DNA of 64,000 nt from 2-02-FULL-55-14 sp964581115. Its GTDB lineage: Bacteria; Bacteroidota; Ignavibacteria; UBA10030. The notes under the pieces are model-generated. The model did not search any database, was not told the origin of the DNA, and saw only the letters and a list, made by a program, of their open reading frames with translations. A program made the position numbers and the translations under genes. Each line of letters starts with the position of its first letter. Within the stretch, counting starts at the first letter, position 1. The DNA is taken from NCBI GenBank assembly GCA_964581115.1, contig CAZOMY010000011.1, positions 16,741 through 80,740 on the forward strand. The letters run 5' to 3'. This document shows, in pieces, positions 52,427 to 61,403 of the stretch.

Positions 52427-54154
52427 ATGTTTCGACGCAGCCTGACATGCTCGTTGTTCCTTTGGAGCTTACAGATCGCCCACGCCGACATCTATCCGGT
52501 CACCTCAGCCGGTCAGATCGCGTCGGCCATGGCGACCGCCAAGCCGGGCGACACGCTGTCGATGGCAGCAGGAACCTGGATGAACCAGGCTATCGTGTTC
52601 CAGGGCAACGGCGATTCGCTTCGTCCCATCGTCCTTTGCGCCTCCGTGCCGGGACAGGTGATCCTAAGCGGCGCCAGCTCCCTCCGCATCGCGGGCTCCT
52701 GGCTGATCGCCGATGGCATGCGGTTCGAGAATGCTGTCCCGCCATCCGGAGCCGTGATCGAATTCCGCTCATCCGCCGGGTCCGAGTCGAACAACTGCCG
52801 TCTGACGAATGCGTCGGTCGTGAATTGTAATCCGCCAAGCATGGACACCGACTATAAGTGGGTGTCTCTCTTTGGCCACCATAATCGTGTGGACCATTGC
52901 TATCTGGCTGGGAAAAGCCACGCAGGAACGACGCTTGTCGTCTGGTTGGGTCCATTCCCCAATTACCACCGGATCGACAGCAACCACTTCGGCCCCAGGC
53001 CGCCGCTGGGCGTCAACGGAGGGGAGACGATCCGAGTAGGGACGAGCGACTGGTCGATGTACGACTCGTACACCGTCGTCGAGAACAACTACTTCTACCA
53101 ATGCAACGGCGAGGTGGAGATCATCTCAAACAAGTCGTGCGGGAACATCTACCGGGGCAACACATTCGTCTCGTGCGAAGGTGCATTGACCCTGCGTCAC
53201 GGGAACCGATGCACGGTCGAAGGCAACTTCTTCTTCGGCAACAACGCCGCCAACTCCGGAGGCATTCGGATCATCGGCGAAGACCACACGGTCGTCAACA
53301 ATTATCTGGCGGACCTGGCCGGGAGCAGCACAAAGTCGGCCCTGCCGATCATGAACGGCGTCCCCAATAGTCCGCTGAACCGTTACTACCAAGTCCAGCG
53401 GGCGCTCGTTGCCTTCAACACGCTTGTCAACTGCAAGTACAGCCTGATGGTCGGTGTCGGCAAGGACGCTGAGTTGACGCTTCCGCCGCTCGACTGTACG
53501 ATCGCCAACAATGTCGTTCGTACATCATACGGACCGATGATCACGTACATCGACACGCCCATCAATCTGACATACGCGGGCAACGTGTTCTACGGAGCGT
53601 CGCTGGGGATCTCGCTTCCGTCGGGCATCTCCATGGTCGACCCGAAACTGGCGAAGGATACCGAAGGACTCTGGCGTCCGGCAGCAGACAGCCCGTTGCT
53701 GGGAGCCGCCGCGGGCTCGTATCCGCAGGTGGTGCTCGACATGGATGGTCAACCCCGCCCGCCAACGAAGGACGTGGGTGCCGACCAAGCCTCCGAAGCG
53801 CCGCGTACACGACGTCCGATCACCGTCGAGGATGTGGGACCCGATTGGATGCGGACGTCAACGGCCGTGGAGGTTGATGCCGACGCTTCATCGGGCGTTG
53901 AGGTGTTGGAGAACTTCCCCAATCCCTTCAATCCTACGACGACGATCCACTTTACGCTTGCCAGGGCGCAAGGGGTTCGCCTGCAGCTCTACGACGTGGC
54001 CGGTCGCTTCGTCCGCGACGTGTCCGACGGACACCTTCCAGCAGGCTCACACAGCGTCACATGGAGTGCCTTGCACGAATCAAGCGGAACATACCTTCTG
54101 GTGTTGCAGACGGAAGAGGGAATTCGCACACGAAAGGTGGTCTTGTTGAAATGA
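52427..54154 (+). CDS. PL6-like alginate/chondroitinase-B lyase with T9SS tail
   Basis: 575 residues, signal peptide about 1-20. A right-handed beta-helix carries the PL6 catalytic pair Lys236 (I-I-S-N-K-S-C-G-N) and Arg257 (L-T-L-R-H-G-N), spaced 21 residues as in chondroitinase B. Calcium-binding acidic residues (N-G-E-V-E-I) come just before. The last 80 residues are a T9SS tail (E-N-F-P-N-P-F-N-P-T-T-T-I-H-F to V-V-L-L-K). It probably attacks alginate outside the cell. The next lyase starts within its stop (ATGA). Confidence 0.9.
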   Translation: MFRRSLTCSLFLWSLQIAHADIYPVTSAGQIASAMATAKPGDTLSMAAGTWMNQAIVFQGNGDSLRPIVLCASVPGQVILSGASSLRIAGSWLIADGMRFENAVPPSGAVIEFRSSAGSESNNCRLTNASVVNCNPPSMDTDYKWVSLFGHHNRVDHCYLAGKSHAGTTLVVWLGPFPNYHRIDSNHFGPRPPLGVNGGETIRVGTSDWSMYDSYTVVENNYFYQCNGEVEIISNKSCGNIYRGNTFVSCEGALTLRHGNRCTVEGNFFFGNNAANSGGIRIIGEDHTVVNNYLADLAGSSTKSALPIMNGVPNSPLNRYYQVQRALVAFNTLVNCKYSLMVGVGKDAELTLPPLDCTIANNVVRTSYGPMITYIDTPINLTYAGNVFYGASLGISLPSGISMVDPKLAKDTEGLWRPAADSPLLGAAAGSYPQVVLDMDGQPRPPTKDVGADQASEAPRTRRPITVEDVGPDWMRTSTAVEVDADASSGVEVLENFPNPFNPTTTIHFTLARAQGVRLQLYDVAGRFVRDVSDGHLPAGSHSVTWSALHESSGTYLLVLQTEEGIRTRKVVLLK

Positions 54155-55371
54155 ACCGACATCATTTGGCAAGGTTTGTCCTGACGGCGATGACCGCCTC
54201 GGTCGCGTTCTCGCAGTCGAACTCGCTCGAAGTGTACAGCGTCGATCCATTCGCATTGCTTCGGGTGAGATCGTCGCTTCAATCGACGTCGTCGCCGTTC
54301 AAGCCGGCGTACAAGAAGCTGTTGCGCGACGCCGAGAAGGCGATGGATCTCGATCCGGTCTCCGTTACAGAAAAGGACGCCACGCCTCCCAGCGGCGACA
54401 AGCGCGATTACATGAGCTTGTCACGCTACTGGTGGCCCGATCCGTCGAAGCCCGACGGACTGCCCTACGTCCGCCGGGATGGCGAGACGAATCCCGAGAT
54501 CAACAAGTTTCCTGATCAGCAGCTGTTTGGAACGATGGTGTCGGCGGTCGTACCGCTCAGCCTTGCGTACTTCTTCTCGGGTGACGAGCTGTATGCCCGA
54601 CATGCGTCCAAGCTTATCCGCACATGGTTCCTCGACGAAAGCAAAGGCATGAACCCGAACCTGCAGTATTCGCAGGCGGTTCCAGGTCGCAGTGAAGGAC
54701 GGGGAGCAGGCGTGCTCGACGGACGTCATACCGCGTTGGTGATCGATGCGGTGGGAATGATCCGGGGGTCCAAGTCCTGGACGGCGCACGATGATTCGTC
54801 GCTGCGGGCGTGGTTTGGGCGCTATGTAACATGGTTGACGGAGAGTGAGAACGGCAGGGACGAAAGCGACGCAATGAATAACCACGGAACGTGGTACGAC
54901 GCGCAGGTCGTTCCTGCGGCCCTCTATGCAGGAAGGACCGACATCGCTGGGCGCATAATAGGGGCGGCGGCTGAGAAAAGGATCCTGGCGCAGATCGAGC
55001 CGGACGGTTCACAACCGAAGGAACTGGCGCGTACGCGTCCATTCCACTATTCGGTGTTCAACCTCGAGGCGCATGCGCGCCTGGCGACACAGGCCAAGCG
55101 ATTGGGTGTCGATCTCTGGGATCCGTCGACGGAGGCTGGGCGACGCATCCGCGCAGCGGTGGATCACCTTTTGCCCTTTGCTCGTGGAGAGAAGGAATGG
55201 CCGTACAAGGACCTGGACGGCATACAAAGGAGTCCGCTGGCGACTGTATTGCTTCGTGTCTACGGACTCACGAACGACCCGAACCATCGGTCGGCGGCCA
55301 TTGCTTTGGGTGACGCCAAGTTCGGCACCCTCCGCGACCTGCTCTTGACCGGGGTCTCGCCTTTACCCTGA
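54151..55371 (+). CDS. PF05426 alginate lyase family protein
   Basis: 406 residues from the ATG overlapping the PL6 stop, with a signal peptide ending A-F-S-Q. It has the alpha/alpha-barrel family motifs D-Y-M-S-L-S-R-Y-W-W-P-D-P, R-R-D-G-E-T-N-P-E and the catalytic M-N-N-H-G-T-W-Y-D (Asn244, His245). PL5 and PL38 enzymes share this fold. The W-W-P-D-P form looks closer to the PL38-type branch, which includes glucuronan lyases, than to Pseudomonas AlgL. No T9SS tail, so it is probably periplasmic, acting on imported oligomers. Confidence 0.82.
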   Translation: MNRHHLARFVLTAMTASVAFSQSNSLEVYSVDPFALLRVRSSLQSTSSPFKPAYKKLLRDAEKAMDLDPVSVTEKDATPPSGDKRDYMSLSRYWWPDPSKPDGLPYVRRDGETNPEINKFPDQQLFGTMVSAVVPLSLAYFFSGDELYARHASKLIRTWFLDESKGMNPNLQYSQAVPGRSEGRGAGVLDGRHTALVIDAVGMIRGSKSWTAHDDSSLRAWFGRYVTWLTESENGRDESDAMNNHGTWYDAQVVPAALYAGRTDIAGRIIGAAAEKRILAQIEPDGSQPKELARTRPFHYSVFNLEAHARLATQAKRLGVDLWDPSTEAGRRIRAAVDHLLPFARGEKEWPYKDLDGIQRSPLATVLLRVYGLTNDPNHRSAAIALGDAKFGTLRDLLLTGVSPLP

Positions 55372-55449
55372 GCCTGATGACCATGACGTGAAAACCGCCA
55401 TTCAACGTTGTCTCACCATCACCCTCTCACCATCCTCAGGAGGTGCGTC

Positions 55450-57000
55450 ATGAATGCTTCATACCGCTTCATCGTACTCGTTGCCGCTCTTGTGGTGATC
55501 GTCGGCGGGATCGCGAATGCGCAGATCAAGAGTGCGCAGACGGGCAACTGGGGCGATGCGTCGACTTGGATCGGCGGCGTAGTACCCGGTCCGGCGGACA
55601 ATGTCCAGGTTGATACACCGCATGTGGTGACCGTCGTTGGCAACAGCGCCGTGTGCAATGATCTTGTCGTCAAGGGCTACGTGTACATGGATGGCACGTC
55701 GACGGACAACAGCCTCACGATCAACGGCAGCGTGACGGTCGATTCGACGGGCCGATTCCGTTCATCGGGGATCACGCCAGCAGCGCTACGCGTCCAGCAC
55801 ATCACGGTCAAGAAGAACCTGACCGTGTACACCGGCGGCAGCTTTGATATGCGCGTCGGCTCGAACCCGAATCCGAGCGTCGGACGGATCATCTTTGCCG
55901 GCTCGACGGACAGCGAGATCAGCTTCCCAAGCAAGACCTACTCGTCGAGCAACGGCGAGTTCAACTCCGTCATCGTCAACAAGACGGGCGGAGCAAAGGT
56001 GAAGGTGGTCAATGGATACGTGTTCCAGAACAACAACTCGACGACGGCACCGGACACCTTGGTGCTGATCAGCGGGATCATCGAAACGTCGGATACGACC
56101 GCCTGGGTGCATCTGGCGACATCGAACAACGCCGTCCAGGGCGCGTCGAGCGCTTCGTATGTCAACGGCTGGCTCGGTCGTGGCATTTCCAACACCGGTA
56201 CACCGCCGATTACGCGCAACTTTGAGATCGGCGACGCGAATGGCTACCGTAAATTGACGGTCCGTACGCAGGATGTGGGAGGAACAACGGGACACTATGT
56301 CCTGGCGCGCGCGTACGCCGGCAATGCCAACACCGGCAGCAGCACGCTCGTGGGCGGCATCGACAAGGTCTCGGCGGGCCGCTACTATAAGGTGGGCTAT
56401 TTCCCGACGGCAACGCTAACGATGCCCATCGATCTCTTTATTCCGGAATACCAGGCGGAGGATGGAGTTGGACCGGGCAACTGGGACCTCCGTGTGGCGT
56501 ATTCGACGGATGGGCGCGCGACCTGGACGGGAATGGGGCAGACGGTGAACGACACGACCTTCGTGCCTGACAATGCGATCCGTCCAGATTCACTGCCGTC
56601 GGGCTCACGCGTGAACCTGACGAGTTCGACGGTCGTGTATGTGGCGTTGGCGCGCGCCACGGGAACGACGACGAATACACTGGTTCCGACGACGTCTGTC
56701 GAGCAGGTCGACGCTACGCCGCAGGAGTGGTCGCTGCAGCAGAACTACCCGAATCCGTTCAATCCCTCGACGGAAATCCGATTCACGATGCCGCAGAGCG
56801 GGAAGGCCACGCTGAAGGTCTATTCGCTGTTGGGGCAGGAAGTGACCACGCTCGTGAACGGCGTGCGTGAAGCCGGAACGCACGTGGCGACGTGGAACGG
56901 ACTCGACGCTTCCGGCCGCGCAATGCCTTCGGGCGTCTATCTGTATCGCCTCGAAAGCAGCTCGAGGGTGGAAATGAAGAAGATGGTTCTGATGAAGTAA
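55450..57000 (+). CDS. Secreted protein with T9SS type A sorting domain
   Basis: 516 residues from the ATG at 55450, which has AGGAGG ahead. The signal peptide ends A-N-A-Q. The mature start A-Q-T-G-N-W-G-D-A-S-T-W matches the motif in the 748-residue protein at 47798, so the two belong to one family of surface beta proteins. The tail E-W-S-L-Q-Q-N-Y-P-N-P-F-N-P-S-T-E-I-R-F to K-M-V-L-M-K is a standard T9SS type A signal. No enzyme motif seen. A role in holding or binding polysaccharide is possible but not shown. Confidence 0.75.
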   Translation: MNASYRFIVLVAALVVIVGGIANAQIKSAQTGNWGDASTWIGGVVPGPADNVQVDTPHVVTVVGNSAVCNDLVVKGYVYMDGTSTDNSLTINGSVTVDSTGRFRSSGITPAALRVQHITVKKNLTVYTGGSFDMRVGSNPNPSVGRIIFAGSTDSEISFPSKTYSSSNGEFNSVIVNKTGGAKVKVVNGYVFQNNNSTTAPDTLVLISGIIETSDTTAWVHLATSNNAVQGASSASYVNGWLGRGISNTGTPPITRNFEIGDANGYRKLTVRTQDVGGTTGHYVLARAYAGNANTGSSTLVGGIDKVSAGRYYKVGYFPTATLTMPIDLFIPEYQAEDGVGPGNWDLRVAYSTDGRATWTGMGQTVNDTTFVPDNAIRPDSLPSGSRVNLTSSTVVYVALARATGTTTNTLVPTTSVEQVDATPQEWSLQQNYPNPFNPSTEIRFTMPQSGKATLKVYSLLGQEVTTLVNGVREAGTHVATWNGLDASGRAMPSGVYLYRLESSSRVEMKKMVLMK

Positions 57001-57020
57001 GGATGTCCCACAGATGGAGG

Positions 57021-57178
57021 GATGGAGTAATGGAGTAGAGGAGTTCGATGGTCTCCTCGCACCGTTCTCCTCTCCGTTTGCGTTTGTGCGATCTGTAGAC
57101 GGAACCCTGGGGGGGGCAGGCATAGACCCTGCCCTCCAGCGTTCCATTCTATTCTCCATTCTCCATTTTCTATTCTCC
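57021..57178 (+). repeat. TGGAGTA 8-mers and ATTCTCC 7-mers before kdgK
   Basis: The 188-base spacer begins with atggagta twice and gaggagttcg (57023-57047), the family also seen at 47487. It ends with an ATTCTCC array: ccattct, attctcc, attctcc, attttct, attctcc (57144-57178). That array stops 10 bases before the kdgK ATG and leaves no purine-rich ribosome-binding site. Confidence 0.8.
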
Positions 57179-57188
57179 AGCTTCCCAC

Positions 57189-58217
57189 ATGTCCTCCAAA
57201 GTCATCACCTTCGGCGAACTGATGCTTCGCCTGGCCACGCCCGGATTTCAACGGTTCGTCCAGTCCTCCACGCTCGAAGCCACCTTCGGAGGCGGGGAGG
57301 CGAACGTTGCCGTCTCGTTGGCCAACTTCGGTCTGGATGCGCGCTTTGTGACGGTCCTCCCGAAGCACGAGATCGGCGACGCGGCCGTCAATGCACTGCG
57401 ACGCTTCGGCGTCGGGACGGACCACATCGTCCGCGGCGGAGACCGGATCGGCATCTACTTTCTGGAAAGCGGCGCATCGCAGCGGCCGTCGAAGGTCATC
57501 TACGACCGGGCGGGCGCGGCGATCGCCGGCGTCAAGCCGGGCATGATCCCATGGAAGGATGTCTTGAACGGCGCAGCATGGTTTCATGTCACCGGTATCA
57601 CGCCCGCGTTGAGCGCAACGGCGGCTGACGTTACCGTTGAGGCCGTTCAGGCGGCGCGCGCTGCCGGAGCGACCGTAAGCTGCGACCTCAACTATCGCAA
57701 GAAGCTCTGGACGCGTGAACGGGCCGGGGAGGTCATGGCAAAGGTCTGTTCGCACGTCGACGTGCTCATTGCGAACGAAGAGGACGCCGAAATGGTCTTC
57801 GGCATCAAGGCCGAAGGCTCGGATGTCCACGCCGGCAAGGTCGAGGCCGACAAGTACCGGTCGGTGGCCGACCAGCTCATGAAACGCTTCCCGACGTTGA
57901 AACTCGTCGCGATCACCCTCCGCGAGAGTCTTTCGGCCTCCGATAACAACTGGTCGGCGGTGGCGTGGGACGGAAAGATGTTCACGGAGAGCCGGAAGTA
58001 CGCCATCCGGATCGTGGACCGCGTGGGTGGAGGCGACTCCTTTGGGGCTGGAATGATCTACGGGCTCATCAAACAGATGCCGACGCAAGTTGCGCTCGAT
58101 TTTGCCGTCGCGGCCTCATGCCTCAAGCACACGATCCCTGGCGACTTCAACCACGTGAGCGTGGCGGAAGTGGAAGAACTGCTGAAAGGCGGCGGTTCAG
58201 GACGGGTGCAGCGATAG
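57189..58217 (+). CDS. kdgK: 2-dehydro-3-deoxygluconate kinase
   Basis: 342 residues, PfkB/ribokinase fold. It has G-G-G-E-A-N-V-A-V near 34-42 (substrate-side motif of KDG kinases), C-D-L-N-Y-R-K-K-L-W in the middle, and the catalytic anion-hole motif G-G-G-D-S-F-G-A-G with Asp283. The enzyme makes KDPG from KDG and ATP, feeding the aldolase encoded at 51296. Confidence 0.93.
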   Translation: MSSKVITFGELMLRLATPGFQRFVQSSTLEATFGGGEANVAVSLANFGLDARFVTVLPKHEIGDAAVNALRRFGVGTDHIVRGGDRIGIYFLESGASQRPSKVIYDRAGAAIAGVKPGMIPWKDVLNGAAWFHVTGITPALSATAADVTVEAVQAARAAGATVSCDLNYRKKLWTRERAGEVMAKVCSHVDVLIANEEDAEMVFGIKAEGSDVHAGKVEADKYRSVADQLMKRFPTLKLVAITLRESLSASDNNWSAVAWDGKMFTESRKYAIRIVDRVGGGDSFGAGMIYGLIKQMPTQVALDFAVAASCLKHTIPGDFNHVSVAEVEELLKGGGSGRVQR

Positions 58218-58226
58218 AAGAATGCA

Positions 58227-58308
58227 CCGCAAAGACGCTGAGACGTGATGCATACCATCAGTTCGATTCATCATCATGAAATACAACTTCTCTTTGCGTT
58301 CTTTGCGG
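58227..58308. repeat. Inverted repeat spanning the esterase start
   Basis: CCGCAAAGACGC (58227-58238) is matched by GCGTTCTTTGCGG (58296-58308) with one extra base. The right arm lies inside the coding sequence and encodes the L-R-S-L-R-R basic part of the signal peptide. Confidence 0.7.
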
Positions 58309-59841
58309 CGAATGATGTTCGTGATCACAGCCGCTTCAGCGTCAATGACGGCCCAGCCGCGTCTCGCGGGCATCTTCGGCGATCGCATGGTGCTTCAGCG
58401 CGACAAGCCCGTAAACGTGTGGGGGTGGGATGCGCCAGCAACGACGGTGCGCGTCTCGTTCGCCGGTCAGAGCGTTTCGGCTGTTGCGGCGGGCGACAGC
58501 TCGTGGATGATCACGTTGTCTCCAATGGCTGCTGGCGGCCCGTACGAACTGATCGCGACGGGCTCGTCGGTCCATCGCTGCACGGACATTTACGTCGGCG
58601 AGGTCTGGCTGGCTTCAGGGCAGTCGAACATGGAATTTCGACTCGACCGTTCATCGGAAGGCGAGGAGGCGATCGCATCGCCAAGGGACACACTGTTCCG
58701 GCTCTGCACCGTACCGCGGGCCCTCGCGGAACAGCCGCAGAAGGACGGCGCGGCGACATGGGTGAGTTCGGGCGATAGGACAACGGGCCGCTTCAGTGCC
58801 GTGGCATATTGGTTTGGCCGAATGCTTCGCGATTCGCTCCGTGTGCCGGTCGGGATCATTCACTCATCCTGGGGAGGAACGGCGGCGGAGGGATGGATGC
58901 CGCGGGAAGCTCTTGAGAAAGAGCCGGCATTTCGATCGATCTTGGAACGATGGGAAGAAAACCTTCGCACATATCCCGAGAAGATGGCGGAGTATCAGCG
59001 CCGGAAGCCGGAGATCGACGCCAAGTGGCTGAAGGATTCCGCCGAGGCCATTGCCGCCCATCGCGCTCCTCCCGCACGGCCGGCCCCGCCCAAAGGTCCC
59101 GGGAATCGCGATACGCCAACAGGACAATGGAATGCGATGATCCATCCGTGGCTGTCCACGACGCTGCGAGGATTCATCTGGTATCAAGGTGAGGCCAATG
59201 CCACGAGAGCGACGCAGTACCGAACGCTGTTCCCGGCGCTGATCCAATGCTGGCGTGACGGATGGAAGGACAGCACGCTGCCGTTCTATTTTGTTCAGCT
59301 TCCCAACCTGGAACGGAACCTCGACCTGCACAAGGAGGGATGGCCAGATCTTCGCGACGCACAACTCGCAACCATCAACGTTCCGTACACCGGCATGACT
59401 GTGACTATTGACGTCGGCGACCCGATGGACCTCCATCCACGCATCAAGCGGCCGGTGGGCGAACGACTCGCGAGACTGGCGCTCCATCATACGTATGGAT
59501 GGAGCGACGTCGTTCCGTCAGGACCCCTCTATGCCGGGCACCGCGTCGAAGGTTCGCGTATCCGCGTCAGTTTTGCTGAGATCGGGGAGGGCTTGCGCGG
59601 ACGGTCGGGAGCGGATCTAAATGGATTCCTCATCGCCGCCGAAGACCGGGTGTTCCGTCCAGCGATGGCGCGTATCGATGGCGACGAGGTGGTCGTGTGG
59701 CGTGAAGACGTGACACATCCTGCAGCCGTTCGCTACGCATGGGCCGAGAACCCCGAGGCATCACTTCTAAATGTTGCGGGACTTCCGGCATCGCCGTTCC
59801 GAACAGACATCTGGAAGGAGGTCTCGTTCGGTCCTCCATGA
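58276..59841 (+). CDS. Sialate O-acetylesterase-like SGNH esterase
   Basis: 521 residues with a signal peptide (about 1-26). The SGNH signature G-Q-S-N-M-E contains the nucleophile Ser117. F-I-W-Y-Q-G-E-A-N is the next block, and D-x-x-D-L-H-P is at the place of the catalytic Asp/His (D-V-G-D-P-M-D-L-H-P). Proteins of this family remove acetyl groups from sialic acids, xylan or other sugars. Bacterial alginates are often O-acetylated, so deacetylation of the polymer before lyase attack is a plausible role here. Confidence 0.8.
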   Translation: MKYNFSLRSLRRMMFVITAASASMTAQPRLAGIFGDRMVLQRDKPVNVWGWDAPATTVRVSFAGQSVSAVAAGDSSWMITLSPMAAGGPYELIATGSSVHRCTDIYVGEVWLASGQSNMEFRLDRSSEGEEAIASPRDTLFRLCTVPRALAEQPQKDGAATWVSSGDRTTGRFSAVAYWFGRMLRDSLRVPVGIIHSSWGGTAAEGWMPREALEKEPAFRSILERWEENLRTYPEKMAEYQRRKPEIDAKWLKDSAEAIAAHRAPPARPAPPKGPGNRDTPTGQWNAMIHPWLSTTLRGFIWYQGEANATRATQYRTLFPALIQCWRDGWKDSTLPFYFVQLPNLERNLDLHKEGWPDLRDAQLATINVPYTGMTVTIDVGDPMDLHPRIKRPVGERLARLALHHTYGWSDVVPSGPLYAGHRVEGSRIRVSFAEIGEGLRGRSGADLNGFLIAAEDRVFRPAMARIDGDEVVVWREDVTHPAAVRYAWAENPEASLLNVAGLPASPFRTDIWKEVSFGPP

Positions 59842-59863
59842 ACACAGCTCCACACGATGTCTC

Positions 59864-60817
59864 ATGCGAACGCTCACTCGACCATTCCTCACACTGCTCG
59901 TTTGTCTCGGCATCACACCATCGATCTACGGACAACGCTCTGCCAATCCTGCACCTCTTCTGCCGCACCCTTCGCAAGACCCGTGGGTGACCCTCCACGA
60001 CGGGTTCTACTATCACGTGGAATCTCGCCACGGTGACATCGTACTGCGACGAGCGAAGCGGTGGGAAGACCTTGCCTCCGATACTGGTCGGCTCGTATGG
60101 CGCGCTCCGTCCTCCGGCCTGTACTGCTGTAACGTGTGGGCGCCGGAGCTTCATCGCTCGGGGGTCTGTTGGTGCATCATCTTCGCTGCAGATGACGGCG
60201 ACAATAGGAACCACCGCCTCTATGTGCTGCACTCGAAAGGTCCGGAGCCCTTCGGTCCCTATGAAGGTCCCGATCTCATCAACACCCCGGGCTGGGCGAT
60301 CGATGGTACCATCTTCGACCGTGGCGGCAAGCGCTACCTGATCTGGTCCGGTTGGCCCGGAGAAGTGGACGGCCGCCAGAATCTGTACATCGCACGCATG
60401 AAAGATCCCGGAACGATCGAGGCCCCCGTGATACTTCTCACCGAACCGACCGAGGCGTGGGAACAGGCGGGTATGCCGATCTGCGAAGGCCCGGCGGTGT
60501 TGACGCGCGGGAAACGATCGTACGTGGTGTACTCAGCCGGCGGAAGCTGGACGGCGGACCATTGTCTCGGCCTTCTCGAGCTGCAGGGGAACGACCCGCT
60601 CGACGCAACATCGTGGAGAAAATTCGGGCCGGTGTTCAAGCGCAGTGATCGCTTCTTCGGTCCAGGGCATCCTAGTTTCGTGAACCCGGAGATCGCCCGG
60701 ACCTGGATGTTCTACAACGTCAAGACGAAACGGGAAGACGGGTGGGGAGACCGGCGGGTGTACGCGAAAGAGGTCACGTGGACGTCCGATGGATGGCCGG
60801 TCTTCGGAGAACCCTAG
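59864..60817 (+). CDS. GH43-family glycoside hydrolase-like protein
   Basis: 317 residues with a signal peptide (1-24). The five-bladed propeller family residues are visible: Asp39 in Q-D-P-W-V, W-A-P-E-L-H (92-97), Asp147 in A-I-D-G-T-I-F and Glu208 in I-C-E-G-P-A-V-L. GH43 enzymes are mostly arabinofuranosidases or xylosidases. Starts 23 bases after the esterase. Its presence suggests that the target polysaccharide also carries neutral sugars. Confidence 0.82.
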   Translation: MRTLTRPFLTLLVCLGITPSIYGQRSANPAPLLPHPSQDPWVTLHDGFYYHVESRHGDIVLRRAKRWEDLASDTGRLVWRAPSSGLYCCNVWAPELHRSGVCWCIIFAADDGDNRNHRLYVLHSKGPEPFGPYEGPDLINTPGWAIDGTIFDRGGKRYLIWSGWPGEVDGRQNLYIARMKDPGTIEAPVILLTEPTEAWEQAGMPICEGPAVLTRGKRSYVVYSAGGSWTADHCLGLLELQGNDPLDATSWRKFGPVFKRSDRFFGPGHPSFVNPEIARTWMFYNVKTKREDGWGDRRVYAKEVTWTSDGWPVFGEP

Positions 60818-60884
60818 CGGACAACAATAGATGGAGAAAACGAGTTCAAGCAGAGAGTAAAAACATGAAGTGACGGAGGAAAGA

Positions 60885-61370
60885 AGTGGAGGAGTTCGGA
60901 CGAAGATCACGCCATCTGGTCGTCCCAGCTTCCTTCGTCCCGCTTCCGTTCCAACGACCGTACTAATGCGACTATCAGGTTCTCAACATCCCAATGCGCG
61001 TTCTCGAGTTGAACCAAGTCGTCATTGGAAATCAGGAAAGCCTTTTGGAGTGAGACCGTTCTCGAAAGGGCTTCGCCTGACGAACCGAGAGCCGCGTAAC
61101 AGAATTGCACATACTCTCTGATCGACCGCCGGCAGTATCCCTCTGAAATATTTGAGGGAATGGACATAGCCGCGTCCAGAAGTTGATCACGGATCTTGAA
61201 GCTGACGTCAGGATGACGCTTCAGAATCTCAGCTGTGAGACCAACCAGTTCCTGGGCCCGTTTCCATATCTCCAATTTCATGAAGCCCCGGTTGATGTTG
61301 TGTCGAATGGTGTGACTCATTGCAACCCCTTCGGTTATGCTTCAGGTGATTCCGCCCGAACTCCTTCACT
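60885..61370. mobile_element. Possible small cassette: four-helix-bundle gene between inverted repeats
   Basis: A 21-base arm starting agtggaggagttcgga (60885-60905) and an arm reading ttccgcccgaactcct onward (61350-61370) are inverted copies with about three mismatches. They bracket the gene at 60907-61281, and the left arm touches its stop codon. Related arm sequences also occur at 47487, 57021 and 63042, so the arms may be a dispersed repeat rather than true element ends. No transposase is present. Confidence 0.4.
60907..61281 (-). CDS. Four-helix-bundle protein (S23/Avd-like)
   Basis: 124 residues from the ATG at 61281. It has the family pattern L-E-I-W-K-R-A-Q-E-L-V, then L-L-D-A-A-M-S-I-P-S-N-I-S-E-G-Y, then F-C-Y-A-A-L-G-S-S-G-E-A. 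This family includes proteins encoded in rRNA intervening sequences and relatives of the Avd subunit of diversity-generating retroelements. No reverse transcriptase or rRNA is nearby. Function unknown. Confidence 0.9.
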   Translation of the reverse strand: MKLEIWKRAQELVGLTAEILKRHPDVSFKIRDQLLDAAMSIPSNISEGYCRRSIREYVQFCYAALGSSGEALSRTVSLQKAFLISNDDLVQLENAHWDVENLIVALVRSLERKRDEGSWDDQMA

Positions 61371-61403
61371 CCGGCACTTGATTTCTACTTGCCTCTCCTG
61401 ATT

